Shown: piece by piece, positions 15,735 to 24,702 of the stretch | Position numbering within the stretch: position 1 is the stretch's first letter | How the letters are laid out: every line of letters begins with the position of its first letter | NCBI RefSeq assembly: GCF_006539685.1 | Contig: NZ_BJNM01000004.1 | Span: forward strand, 1 to 64,000 | DNA: 64,000 nucleotides | From: Gluconobacter oxydans | GTDB taxonomy: Bacteria; Pseudomonadota; Alphaproteobacteria; Acetobacterales; Acetobacteraceae | Reading direction: 5' to 3' | Made by a program: the position numbers and the translations under genes | The notes under the pieces: generated by a model | Told to the model about the DNA's origin: nothing | The model's database searches: none | Seen by the model: the letters and a program-made list of their open reading frames with translations, nothing else

Positions 15735-18370
15735 AGCTTTTCCTGCTGGGCGGCATGGACGCCCGGTAGCCCAGTTGCGGGAGAAGCCGCGCTTTCGCGA
15801 CCAACATAGTCCGGGCGCTGCACGCGATGATTGCAGCCTCGAAGCGCGCGTTCGATGCGACGATCCACGAAAATCCAGGCGCCGTTGTTCTGCGGCTCTT
15901 CCTGACACCACAGGACCTGTTCCGCTTCCGGATGACGGGCGAGTTGCTCCATCAGGGCATGATGCGGGAACGGGTAGAGCTGCTCGACGCGGATGATGGC
16001 GACGTCGTCACGGTTCTGGCGCGTCCGTTCGGCAGCGAGATCATAATAGACCTTGCCGGTGCAAAGGATGATACGCCGTGCGCCGTCTTCCTTTGCCGGG
16101 TCCGCGATGACGGGCTGGAAGCGCGTGTGCGGCCCCATTTCGTCCAGCATCGAGACCGCATCCTTGTTGCGCAACAGGGATTTGGGCGTGAAGACGACCA
16201 GCGGCTTGCGGCAACGGCGGGCGATCTGGCGGCGCAGGGCGTGGAAATAGTTGGCAGGCGTGGTGATGTCGCACACGCGCATATTGTTTTCGGCGCAAAG
16301 CTGAAGGATGCGCTCGGGGCGGGCCGAGGAATGCTCCGGGCCGCCGCCTTCATAGCCATGCGGCAGCAGGAGCGTCAGGCCGGAGGTCCGCAGCCACTTG
16401 GTTTCGCCCGAGGCAATGAACTGGTCGAGGATGATCTGTGCGCCATTGGCGAAATCGCCAAACTGCGCTTCCCACAGGACCAGGGCTTCCGGATCGCCAA
16501 GCGAATAGCCGTATTCGAAGCCGAGGACGGCATATTCCGAGAGCGGTGAGTTCCAGATGTTCAGCGGCGCCTGATGGGGCGCGATATGGGTCAGGGGCGT
16601 GTCTTCGCGTCCTGTGTCCTGATCGAACAGGACGGCGTGACGCTGGCTGAACGTGCCGCGACGGCTGTCCTGCCCGGACAGGCGGACGGGATGTCCGTCC
16701 ATCGACAGGGTGCCGAAAGCGAGGGCCTCGGCTGTGGCCCAGTCGATCGGGCCACCATCGGCGACGGCCTTGCCGCGGGCAATGATCTGTCGGGTCAGGC
16801 GCGGGTGAACGGCCAGACCTTCGGGGATCGTGCCGATGGCTTCTCCGACTTCCTGAAGGCGCCTGAGGGGCACGCCGGTCATGGGCTGGATGCGGTCCTG
16901 CTCGTCCTGCAGACGTGTCGGATCTTCGGGGCCGTCCAGCCAGTCCGTGCCGTCGGGCTGATAGGTTTTGGATTTTTCGAACTGTTCTTCCAGCCGGCGC
17001 TGGAAATGCGCCCACATCTCTTCGACTTCGGCTTCAGTCATGACGCCGGTGCGGATCAGGTGATCGGCATAGAGGCTGCGGGTCGTGGCGCGGGACTGGA
17101 TGGCGTGGACCATCGCGGGCTGCGTGAAGGCGGGTTCGTCGGCTTCGTTATGGCCATGCCGGCGATAGCAGACGACATCCAGCACGATGTCGGACTGGAA
17201 CGTGCGACGCCATTCATGCGCCAGGAACGCGCAGCGGGAGACGGCTTCGGGATCGTCGCCATTGACGTGCAGGATGGGGGCCTGAACGGATTTGGCGATG
17301 TCTGTGTTGTGCAGGCCGGAATGGGCGTCGGACTGGACGGTGGTGAAGCCGATCTGGTTGTTGATGATGACGTGAACCGTCCCACCCGTCCGGTAGCCTT
17401 CCAGCTTCGAGAGGCTGAGGGTTTCGTACACTACGCCCTGTCCCGCGAAGGCCGCGTCCCCATGAACGAGAATGCCCAGATGGTGCTGGCGCTCCCGGTC
17501 CTTTTCGCGGTCCTGATCGGCGCGGACGCGACCGAGCACGACCGGGTCCACTGCTTCCAGATGGGACGGGTTGGGCAGGAGCGAAATGCGGACGGTATGG
17601 CCGGCGTGTTCGAGCGTGGTGGCGGTGCCGAGATGGTATTTTACGTCGCCCGAACCCTCGATGGTGTCGGGCTTGAAGGAGGCGCCGGCGAATTCGCTGA
17701 AAATGGCGGCGAAGGGCTTGCGCAGGATGTTGGCCATCACGTTCAGGCGGCCGCGATGCGGCATGCCGAGCGAGACGGAACGTATGTCATCCTGTGCCGC
17801 GGCATCGATCAGGGTGCGCAGGGCCACGATAACGCTTTCGCCGCCCTCAAGGCCGAAGCGACGCATGCCCATGAAGCGCTTCTGGCAGAACTGCTCGAAG
17901 CCCTCGGCACGGGTCAGGGCGAGGAGAATGCGCTTCGGGTCCAGTGAGGGGCCGGGGGCCGGATTTTCCAGACGGTCGATCCACCACTGACGCTGGGCCG
18001 GGTCCTGAAGATGCATGAACTCGGCGGCAGTCGTGCCGCAATAGGCGCGGCGCAGACGGGCGATCAGATCCCGGTCCGCACCTGGGGGCGTCAGTTCGGG
18101 GATGTTGGGTGTGGGAGCGAGGCCGAGTGGGTCCAGCGCTGCGATCGAATGTCCGCGCAGGCGATAGGCGAATTTCAGGCTCTCGGCACTGGCATCGCTC
18201 TGATCAGCCGTATCCGCGCCGGTCAGGCGGTCGGAGCCGAGGGTCTCGAACAGGGACGCGAAAGCCGGGTCCACGGAGGCCGGGTCGTGCTGCCAGCGTG
18301 TGTGCAGCTCCGCCAGATAGACGGTGTTTTCGCCATTGATGGCGTCCCGGTCATCATGATGGTCGCCCAT
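15713..18370 (-). CDS. sucA: 2-oxoglutarate dehydrogenase E1 component
   Basis: Thiamine-diphosphate-dependent E1 decarboxylates 2-oxoglutarate and passes the succinyl group to E2. The 885-residue product carries the E1o hallmarks: MPHRGRLNVMANIL, GSGDVKYHLG, NPSHLEAVDPVVLG, the ThDP-binding GDAAFAGQG...NNQIGFTT, CYRRHGHNEADEPAFTQP, and the C-terminal transketolase and C domains. It is shorter than the E. coli enzyme (933) mainly at the N-terminus. Neither sucB (E2) nor lpd (E3) is adjacent; downstream is a convergent lipoprotein gene. Gluconobacter is known for an incomplete citrate cycle, so the complex probably serves mainly biosynthesis, but that is inference. Confidence 0.96.
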   Translation of the reverse strand: MGDHHDDRDAINGENTVYLAELHTRWQHDPASVDPAFASLFETLGSDRLTGADTADQSDASAESLKFAYRLRGHSIAALDPLGLAPTPNIPELTPPGADRDLIARLRRAYCGTTAAEFMHLQDPAQRQWWIDRLENPAPGPSLDPKRILLALTRAEGFEQFCQKRFMGMRRFGLEGGESVIVALRTLIDAAAQDDIRSVSLGMPHRGRLNVMANILRKPFAAIFSEFAGASFKPDTIEGSGDVKYHLGTATTLEHAGHTVRISLLPNPSHLEAVDPVVLGRVRADQDREKDRERQHHLGILVHGDAAFAGQGVVYETLSLSKLEGYRTGGTVHVIINNQIGFTTVQSDAHSGLHNTDIAKSVQAPILHVNGDDPEAVSRCAFLAHEWRRTFQSDIVLDVVCYRRHGHNEADEPAFTQPAMVHAIQSRATTRSLYADHLIRTGVMTEAEVEEMWAHFQRRLEEQFEKSKTYQPDGTDWLDGPEDPTRLQDEQDRIQPMTGVPLRRLQEVGEAIGTIPEGLAVHPRLTRQIIARGKAVADGGPIDWATAEALAFGTLSMDGHPVRLSGQDSRRGTFSQRHAVLFDQDTGREDTPLTHIAPHQAPLNIWNSPLSEYAVLGFEYGYSLGDPEALVLWEAQFGDFANGAQIILDQFIASGETKWLRTSGLTLLLPHGYEGGGPEHSSARPERILQLCAENNMRVCDITTPANYFHALRRQIARRCRKPLVVFTPKSLLRNKDAVSMLDEMGPHTRFQPVIADPAKEDGARRIILCTGKVYYDLAAERTRQNRDDVAIIRVEQLYPFPHHALMEQLARHPEAEQVLWCQEEPQNNGAWIFVDRRIERALRGCNHRVQRPDYVGRESAASPATGLPGVHAAQQEKLVQDALS

Positions 18371-18502
18371 GAACTCGTCTCCTGTGTCCCCGGGGGCCGC
18401 GCTCCTGCCGGGGAGAGGCGGGGCCGGGGGCTGTCATATGGCCGCGCAGTTTAGCGGATTGGCAGAAGAGGGCCAATCTCCGCCTGTCCCGAACATCCTT
18501 TG

Positions 18503-19465
18503 TCAGAGACCGAAGCCGCGTTTCATGGCGTCGATCCGGCGTGCGATGGAGCGGGTGGCGACCGGGGTGTCTGTCTGGTCGAAGATATGGCAGGCGCCGG
18601 GCACGATTTCCAGTTCTACGGAGATGCCCTGATGGATCAGACGCCGCGCATAGGCGAGATCTTCATCCAGGAACAGGTCCAGCGCGCCGACACACAAATA
18701 GACCGGGGGAAGATCGGACAGATCGGTTGCGCGAGCGGGGGCTGCATAGGGCGAGACATCGGCCGAACCGGGGGCTACGGGATTGAGGAGGGCCGTCCAC
18801 ATGAAGGTGTTGCTGGCGCGGGTCCACAGGAACTCGCCCCCGACTGGGGAAGCGTCAGGCTGACCCGTGATCGTGCGGTCGTCGAGTACGGGATAGATGA
18901 GGTTCTGGAACAGGAGCGCCGGCCCTTCGCGGTCCCGGGTCAGGAGAGCCAGTCCGGCCGCCAGGCCGCCGCCTGCGCTCTCGCCGGTCAGGCCGATGCG
19001 GGCGGGATCAATCCCGAGGGTGTCGGCGTTGCGCGTGATCCAGCACAGCGTCGTGTAGGCGTCTTCGATGGCGGCCGGAAACGGGTGTTCCGGGGTGAGG
19101 CGGTAATCCGGGGAGATGACCACGCAGTCCAGTTCCTGTGCGAACTGGCAGAGCTGCGTCGTGGTGAGTTCGGGCTGGCCGGCGAAATAGCCGCCGCCAT
19201 GCAGATGCAGGAGCGCCCGGCGCGGGCCTGTGGCCTCCTTGCGGGGACGGACGGTCAGGAGGCGGATGGGGGGTGCGTTTTCCGTGCCGGGAATGTTCAG
19301 ACGCTCAAGGATGACGGGATAGTCTTCGGCCTGAAGAAAGGATTGTCCGGCAGTCTGTTCGAGGCCAGCGCGAAAGGCGGGCAGGGATTCAGCAGAAAGA
19401 TCGACCGTCGGGATCTCTCCAAGAAGGGGAAGCAGTTCGGGAAGGACGAGGGAGCGTGTGTTCAT
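18503..19465 (-). CDS. Alpha/beta hydrolase, hormone-sensitive-lipase family
   Basis: Predicted carboxylesterase or lipase. The 320-residue protein (start MNTRSLVLPELL at 19465) has the HSL-family oxyanion motif HLHGGGYFAG, the nucleophile elbow GESAGG, an acid in the ALDLFLDED region and the catalytic His in GACHIFD. The order and spacing fit family IV esterases. In-frame codons reach back to 19573 but look unlike the family. No signal peptide, so cytoplasmic. It follows sucA upstream on the same strand, with a ~130-bp gap. Natural substrate unknown. Confidence 0.88.
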   Translation of the reverse strand: MNTRSLVLPELLPLLGEIPTVDLSAESLPAFRAGLEQTAGQSFLQAEDYPVILERLNIPGTENAPPIRLLTVRPRKEATGPRRALLHLHGGGYFAGQPELTTTQLCQFAQELDCVVISPDYRLTPEHPFPAAIEDAYTTLCWITRNADTLGIDPARIGLTGESAGGGLAAGLALLTRDREGPALLFQNLIYPVLDDRTITGQPDASPVGGEFLWTRASNTFMWTALLNPVAPGSADVSPYAAPARATDLSDLPPVYLCVGALDLFLDEDLAYARRLIHQGISVELEIVPGACHIFDQTDTPVATRSIARRIDAMKRGFGL

Positions 19466-19657
19466 GAGAGGACGCCTTGGGTCGAGGAAGGGGCGAAAAA
19501 TGAGGCAGGAAAATCGAGCAGAATTCCAGTGGTCGGACCGCTTGAAGGCAAAAATCTGTTCGTCGTGCCACAAAGTTGCCGCAACTTTTCATGGCTGAGA
19601 GTCGTCTAGTCTGGTGACCGGTCCTGAGCCGGCCTTGTTGGGATGGGAGTTTCGCTG

Positions 19658-19981
19658 ATGCGTGCTCTGCTGTTTCTTGCAGTTCTGACGGGAAGTGGTC
19701 TTGCGCTGACGGATGTGTCAGCAGGAGCGCAGGAACTGCGTCGGGACGGTCTGTCCGCGCATGCGGTTCTGACGGATGAAGTCAGCCAGTCGGGTGTGGA
19801 TCACCGTATGCTGGAATGCCGGACCGATCCGCGCCTTCTTCATACGGTCTGGGACGGGCGCGTCTCTGCGCAGCCGGGGCCGCATGTCTGTACGGGTGGC
19901 GCGAACCGTCTGGGGGCAGGATATGTCCGCTATCTGGCGACGAGCCGGATGGTGAAGGCCCATAAGCCGCTGCGGGGGTAA
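19658..19981 (+). CDS. Small secreted protein of unknown function
   Basis: This 107-residue product starts MRALLFLAVLTGSGLALTDVSAGAQE, a good Sec signal peptide with cleavage likely around residues 24-27. GGGAG eight bases before the ATG at 19658 favours it over 19643. The mature part is ~80 residues with one Cys pair (MLECRTD and HVCTGG), which could form a disulfide, plus Arg/His-rich stretches. I do not recognise the family. The gene stands alone, divergent from the esterase. Confidence 0.55.
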   Translation: MRALLFLAVLTGSGLALTDVSAGAQELRRDGLSAHAVLTDEVSQSGVDHRMLECRTDPRLLHTVWDGRVSAQPGPHVCTGGANRLGAGYVRYLATSRMVKAHKPLRG

Positions 19982-20061
19982 TATTCTTTCGTAAAAGGCA
20001 GGTCTCACATGTGTGGAATAGGCCTTGTCGCCGACGTGGGCCGCGTCTAGCCTTCCGCGCC

Positions 20062-20700
20062 ATGAGCAGGATTTCCCTTGATTATGATGCGTTCGAGAGC
20101 ACGCCCGTTGCGGAAAAACCGTTTCCGCATGTGGTGGTGCCGCATTTCATCGGCAATGACGATCTGAAGGCGGTTGTCTCGGAGTTGCCGGAGATGAAAT
20201 CCGGCGGCTCTTTTCCGCCGGAAGCGCTGAAGCTGACGCCGCGTGTCTCGGCCATGATTGCGGAACTCCAGGGGCCGAAACTCAAGGCGCTGGTGGCCGA
20301 GAAATTCGGGCTGGATCTGGCGGATGCGCCAACCATGCTGACAATGCGCGGGCGCACGCGGGAAAAGGACGGGCGGATCCATCGGGATTCGGAGGCCAAG
20401 CTGGTCACGATCCTGCTGTATCTCAATCCGCGTGGTGAGGACTGGGCGTCGCGCGATGGCTGTCTGCGGCTGCTGAACGGGCCGGATGATGTCGAGGATT
20501 TCGACGTCGAGGTGACGCCGGCGGAAGGGACGCTTCTGGTGTTCCCGAACGGTCCGGCAACCTGGCACGGGCACCGGCAGTTCGTGGGAACACGGTATGC
20601 GATCCAGCTCAACTACATGGCGACGGGGCGCAAGGCCCGCTACGAACTGCGGCGGCACCGTTTGTCGGCGCTTTTAAAGCGTCTGCCCTTTTCGGGCTGA
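20062..20700 (+). CDS. 2-oxoglutarate/Fe(II)-dependent oxygenase-like protein
   Basis: This 212-residue product has the non-heme iron facial triad pattern: HRDSE (His107, Asp109) and a distal His in WHGHRQF (169/171), followed by an Arg (GTRYAIQLNY) that would bind the 2-oxoglutarate carboxylate. The surrounding double-stranded beta-helix segments (VTILLYLN, TLLVFPNG) fit. The start at MSRISLDYD (20062) precedes the first family-like residues. It is immediately upstream of asd (23 bp). The substrate is unknown; such proteins hydroxylate peptides, sugars or small molecules. Confidence 0.75.
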   Translation: MSRISLDYDAFESTPVAEKPFPHVVVPHFIGNDDLKAVVSELPEMKSGGSFPPEALKLTPRVSAMIAELQGPKLKALVAEKFGLDLADAPTMLTMRGRTREKDGRIHRDSEAKLVTILLYLNPRGEDWASRDGCLRLLNGPDDVEDFDVEVTPAEGTLLVFPNGPATWHGHRQFVGTRYAIQLNYMATGRKARYELRRHRLSALLKRLPFSG

Positions 20701-20723
20701 TTTTCAGGGAACGGGAAAAGATC

Positions 20724-21788
20724 ATGGGTTATCGGGTTGCGGTTGTTGGCGCCACGGGTGCGGTGGGGCGTGAACTGCTGCGAATTCTGGCGGAGCGGGA
20801 CTTTCCGGTCGATGAAGTTGTGGCGCTGGCCTCTCCGCGGTCGGCCGGGCGTGAGATTTCTTTCGGGGACAAGAAAGTCCTGAAGGTCCAGAACCTCGAG
20901 ACGTTCGACTTCAAGGGCTGGGATATTGCGCTGTTTTCGCCGGGCGGAGCGATTTCGGCCGTCTATGCGCCGAAGGCTGCGGCTGCGGGCTGTGTGGTGA
21001 TCGACAACACGTCGCATTTCCGCATGGAACCGGGCGTGCCGCTGATCGTGCCGGAAGTAAACGCGGCAGCGATTGGCAAGGCGAGCCGTGGCATCATCGC
21101 CAACCCGAACTGCTCGACCGCGCAGATGCTGGTGGCGCTCAAGCCGCTGCATGATCTGTTCCGGATCAAGCGCATCGTGGTCTCGACCTATCAGGCCGTT
21201 TCGGGCGCCGGCAAGGACGGCATGGACGAACTGTTCGCCCAGACCAAGGGCACGTTCGTCAACGATCCGCCGACGGTCGCGCAGTTCACCAAGCAGATCG
21301 CTTTCAACGTTATTCCCCATATCGACCGTTTCATGGATGACGGTGCGACCAAGGAAGAGTGGAAGATGGCCGTCGAGACCCGCAAGATCATGGACCCGGA
21401 CATCAAGGTCCTGGCGACCTGCGTGCGCGTACCGGTGTTCATCGGACATTCCGAGGCCATCAGCATCGAGTGCGAGAAGCCGGTTGATCTGAAGAAGGCC
21501 CGTGAGGCGCTCCGCAAGGCGCCGGGCGTGATCCTGCGGGACGAGCGCGAAGACGGCGGCTACGTCACGCCGATCGAATGTGTGGGTGAGGATGCGACGT
21601 ATGTGTCCCGTCTGCGGATCGATCCGTCCGTTGAGAACGGTCTGGCGCTGTGGTGCGTCTCCGACAATCTGCGCAAGGGTGCGGCCCTCAATGCGGTCCA
21701 GATTGCGGAAAGCATTGTCGAGCAGGGACTTCTGAAGGATGGGCAGCTGTTCCGTCGCAATGAAGTGCCGGATGAAGACGAAGACTGA
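20724..21788 (+). CDS. asd: Aspartate-semialdehyde dehydrogenase
   Basis: Reduces aspartyl phosphate to aspartate semialdehyde with NADPH, the branch point to lysine/diaminopimelate, methionine and threonine. The 354-residue protein shows the Rossmann opening VVGATGAVG, the phosphate loop SPRSAG, the nucleophile Cys in NPNCSTAQ and the catalytic His in CVRVPVFIGHSE. It ends in an acidic tail (DEDED). It begins 23 bp after the oxygenase gene and ends 3 bp before murQ, so asd-murQ-anmK look co-transcribed. The DAP link suits a cell-wall operon. Confidence 0.97.
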   Translation: MGYRVAVVGATGAVGRELLRILAERDFPVDEVVALASPRSAGREISFGDKKVLKVQNLETFDFKGWDIALFSPGGAISAVYAPKAAAAGCVVIDNTSHFRMEPGVPLIVPEVNAAAIGKASRGIIANPNCSTAQMLVALKPLHDLFRIKRIVVSTYQAVSGAGKDGMDELFAQTKGTFVNDPPTVAQFTKQIAFNVIPHIDRFMDDGATKEEWKMAVETRKIMDPDIKVLATCVRVPVFIGHSEAISIECEKPVDLKKAREALRKAPGVILRDEREDGGYVTPIECVGEDATYVSRLRIDPSVENGLALWCVSDNLRKGAALNAVQIAESIVEQGLLKDGQLFRRNEVPDEDED

Positions 21789-21791
21789 GCG

Positions 21792-22679
21792 ATGACGTCA
21801 TCCCGTACCGAGACGGTTCTTGCGGCCAATGAGGATATCGAGCGCCTGTCGCTCGATGTTCTTCTGGACCGGCTTCTGACGTCCCAGAAGGCGGCTCTGG
21901 ACCGGGTTGGCGAGGCATTGCCGTCCATCGAGCGGACCGTCGAGGCCGCTGTGCCCCGGCTTCAGGCGGGGGGGCGGCTGGTCTATGCGGGGGCTGGAAC
22001 GTCCGGGCGGATCGGATTGCAGGACGGTGTTGAACTGACGCCGACCTTTGGTCTGGCTCCGGAGAAGCTGGTTCTGCTGTTGGCCGGTGGTGCTGGGGCG
22101 ACGACGCAGGCCGCCGAGGGCGCGGAGGACCGGGAAGATCAGGCGCGGCTTGATCTGATGGAACATCATCCGAACGAACATGACGTGGTGATCGGCGTCG
22201 CGGCCAGTGGCAACACGCCCTATACCTGCGCCATCGTTCAGTTCGGGCGGGAAGTGGGCGCGCTGACGATCGGTGTCGGCGGGAATCCGGAATCACGTCT
22301 GCTTCGGGAAGCAGAACTCGGGATCTGTATTCCGACGGGTGCCGAGGTTCTGGCGGGCTCCACGCGCATGGCCGCCGGGACCGCGCAGAAAGTCACGCTG
22401 AACCTGTTTTCCACGGCGCTGATGACGCGGCTGGGGCATGTCTATCGCGGTCGCATGGTGGATATGCGCATCAGTAATGACAAGCTTCAGGCCCGGGCGG
22501 AGCGGATGGTCATGGAACTGGCCGGCGGAACGGCCGAAGAGGCGCGTGAAGCCCTGAAACTGGCGCAGGGGAATACGAAACGCGCTGTTCTGGTGCGGCG
22601 AGGGGTGGCGCTGGCAGACATCGAGCCGCTTCTGGAGCGGTGTCAGGGCCATCTGCATCTGGCGCTTGCGGAGCTTTGA
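21792..22679 (+). CDS. murQ: N-acetylmuramic acid 6-phosphate etherase
   Basis: Cleaves the lactyl ether of MurNAc-6-P to give GlcNAc-6-P in peptidoglycan recycling. The 295-residue product has the SIS-domain sugar-phosphate motifs GGRLVYAGAGTSGRIG and VAASGNTPYT, and the family signature PTGAEVLAGSTRMAAGTAQK. The C-terminal region (EEAREALK, NTKRAVL) is the usual dimer/helical cap. It is directly followed by anmK, which supplies its substrate from anhydro-MurNAc. Confidence 0.97.
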   Translation: MTSSRTETVLAANEDIERLSLDVLLDRLLTSQKAALDRVGEALPSIERTVEAAVPRLQAGGRLVYAGAGTSGRIGLQDGVELTPTFGLAPEKLVLLLAGGAGATTQAAEGAEDREDQARLDLMEHHPNEHDVVIGVAASGNTPYTCAIVQFGREVGALTIGVGGNPESRLLREAELGICIPTGAEVLAGSTRMAAGTAQKVTLNLFSTALMTRLGHVYRGRMVDMRISNDKLQARAERMVMELAGGTAEEAREALKLAQGNTKRAVLVRRGVALADIEPLLERCQGHLHLALAEL

Positions 22680-22708
22680 GCGCGGCACAAAACACAGACG
22701 CGTCCGGG

Positions 22709-23794
22709 ATGGTCTGGGCGCTCGGGCTGATGAGCGGCACGTCCCTGGACGGGGTGGATGCTGCTCTGATCGAAACGGATGGCGTGCGCATCGGACGGAT
22801 AGGGCCGTCCCTGACAGTGCCTTACAGCCCGGAGCTGCGCGGCCGGACCCGCGAGCTGCTGGATCGTGCGGCTGGCCTTGCTCCTGATGATGCCGAAGTG
22901 CTGGCTGTCACGCGGGAGCTGACTCTCCGGCATGTGGATGCCGTGCGTCTGCTGCGCGAAAAGGCGCCGGGTCTGGAGCCTGCCGTCATAGGCTTTCATG
23001 GTCAGACCATTCTGCATCAGCCGGAACGTGGCCGGAGCTGGCAGATCGGCGATGCCCGGCTGCTTCAGGATCTCTGCGGTGTTCCGGTCGTCCATGATTT
23101 CCGGTCACGTGATCTGGAAAACGGCGGGGAAGGTGCACCATTGGTGCCGGTGTTTCACGCGGCCCTGCTTCATCAGGAAGTGCGGCCCGTGGCCGTTCTC
23201 AACATTGGCGGGGTCGCCAATGTGACGGTTCTGGGCCAGCAGGAGCCAAACGGACAGCGGGGCGTCTGGGCCTGTGATACCGGGCCGGGCAATGCCCTTC
23301 TGGATGACTGGGCGCTTCAGCATACTGGCCAGCCCTGTGATTTTGGGGGCGCTCTGGCAGCGTCAGGGGCGGTCCATCAGGATGTTCTGGAAAGGCTTCT
23401 GGCCATTCCGTATTTCGCGCGTCCCATGCCCAAATCGCTCGACAGGCTGAGTTTCCACCCTGAAGCCATGGCATGTGTACGGGATCTGTCTGCGGCAGAT
23501 GGCGCTGCAACGCTGGCGTCCTTTACGGTCGAGGCAGTGGCAGGGACAACGTTTCCGGTACGGCCGGAGGGATGGTTCGTCGCGGGAGGCGGCCGTCACA
23601 ATCCGGTACTGATGGACGGGTTAAACCATCGTCTGGGAAATGTGGCATCTGTGGATGTGCTGGGGTGGGACGGGGACGCCCTTGAAGCGCAGTGTTTCGG
23701 CCTTCTGGCCATGCGCTTTCTGCGGGGGCTGCCCTCCTCTTGGCCGGGAACGACCGGTGTCAGGCAGCCCTGCATTGCGGGAAGAGCCGTCTGA
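22709..23794 (+). CDS. anmK: Anhydro-N-acetylmuramic acid kinase
   Basis: Phosphorylates and hydrolyses 1,6-anhydro-MurNAc to MurNAc-6-P, the substrate of MurQ. The ASKHA-type N-terminal signature is GLMSGTSLDGVDAALIETDG. Other blocks are IGFHGQTILHQP, NIGGVANVT, ACDTGPGNALLDDW and WFVAGGGRHNPVL. I chose the ATG at 22709 (361 residues, MVWALGLMSGTS), which matches the family start. Possible GTG (22640) and TTG (22676, overlapping the murQ stop as TTGA) starts cannot be excluded; no start has an ideal ribosome-binding site. Confidence 0.95.
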   Translation: MVWALGLMSGTSLDGVDAALIETDGVRIGRIGPSLTVPYSPELRGRTRELLDRAAGLAPDDAEVLAVTRELTLRHVDAVRLLREKAPGLEPAVIGFHGQTILHQPERGRSWQIGDARLLQDLCGVPVVHDFRSRDLENGGEGAPLVPVFHAALLHQEVRPVAVLNIGGVANVTVLGQQEPNGQRGVWACDTGPGNALLDDWALQHTGQPCDFGGALAASGAVHQDVLERLLAIPYFARPMPKSLDRLSFHPEAMACVRDLSAADGAATLASFTVEAVAGTTFPVRPEGWFVAGGGRHNPVLMDGLNHRLGNVASVDVLGWDGDALEAQCFGLLAMRFLRGLPSSWPGTTGVRQPCIAGRAV

Positions 23795-23820
23795 CGGCCT
23801 CCCCGCAGGTCTGAGCGGGA

Positions 23821-24243
23821 TCAGACGGAGGCAAGTTCCGGCCAGCCGGTTTCCGGGCGGTCGAGATGCTTCAGAAGGTCATGGTCCGGCGTGTTGACGA
23901 GGTCCTTGACCAGCGTCTTGAAGAGCTTCTTTGCCGTCGGCTTGTCGAGATGCTCGCGGATTTCGTGCGAAGCCTGAGCCGGAGCGACAAGGAGGATGCC
24001 TTCAACGTCGCTGTTCTGTGCAGCCTTGTTGATATGGGCGGCCAGATCGCGCGTGAAGTGCTCCTTGAGCTGCTCGTGCGGGTTTTCGCGCGGCGCCTTG
24101 ATGGAGCCGACATCCGTTTCCGCATTGGAACCCTTGTGCAGGTCGAAGCTTGCAATGGTGCGCAGCTGTGCCCCTTCGAGGCGCAGGAAGCGGGCTTTTT
24201 CGCCGTCAGCAACAACGTAAATGACGGGATCCTGTGTAGCCAT
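23821..24243 (-). CDS. Host-attachment-family (BaeRF-like) protein
   Basis: This 140-residue cytoplasmic protein begins MATQDPVIYVVADGEKARFL and continues with DLHKGSNAETDVGSIKAPRE, GILLVAPAQASHEIREHL and a C-terminal LVKDLVNTPDHDLLKHL. This is the pattern of the PF10116 family, annotated as 'protein required for attachment to host cells' from an Agrobacterium study. Structurally the family resembles archaeal release-factor central domains, so a translation or stress role is as likely as attachment. The start at 24243 is preferred over in-frame codons to 24438, which encode basic, unrelated residues. It has no operon partner. Confidence 0.8.
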   Translation of the reverse strand: MATQDPVIYVVADGEKARFLRLEGAQLRTIASFDLHKGSNAETDVGSIKAPRENPHEQLKEHFTRDLAAHINKAAQNSDVEGILLVAPAQASHEIREHLDKPTAKKLFKTLVKDLVNTPDHDLLKHLDRPETGWPELASV

Positions 24244-24492
24244 GTCTGGAAAACCTTGTTTCAAAATCAGATGGTGTGTCTGTAACAGCTTCGAGATGGG
24301 ATGGTTGCCTGCAGACGACAAGATCATGCAGAGTCGTATTCTTCTAACCCGTTGAAAGAATTTGGATATTTCATTTCTTTGAATGTTTTTTGAAGAATTC
24401 CGAATTTTTTTGTTGAAACGCGGGGAGGATGTGCTCAATCTCTGAATCGAGCCTACCAGAAAATCTTTTCCAAAGGCTCAAAGGAGGCAAGT

Positions 24493-24624
24493 ATGGCTCT
24501 GACGAATACTCTTCTGCCGTATGTTGGTCCCATGACCGTCGCTGTTGCGGTGTTTGCCTATACTTTGCTGCAAGGGACCCGGAAACCGGATGTTTCCTAT
24601 GCGAAGGTAAGGCATCGACGATAG
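24493..24624 (+). CDS. 43-residue single-span membrane protein
   Basis: The sequence MALTNTLLPYVGPMTVAVAVFAYTLLQGTRKP... has one hydrophobic span (about residues 8-27) and a basic C-terminus (KVRHRR), predicting a one-pass inner-membrane miniprotein. A perfect AGGAGG Shine-Dalgarno sits five bases before the ATG, stronger than for most neighbours. It lies 78 bp upstream of hemH on the same strand. Function unknown. The AT-rich 24244-24492 upstream is probably its promoter region. Confidence 0.6.
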   Translation: MALTNTLLPYVGPMTVAVAVFAYTLLQGTRKPDVSYAKVRHRR

Positions 24625-24702
24625 CGTCCCGCAAGGGGCGCGTATCTCCAGACGCTTTCCCTCTTTCCTAAGTCGGTGCCCGGTTCCACAGTAGAGGGCA
24701 CT

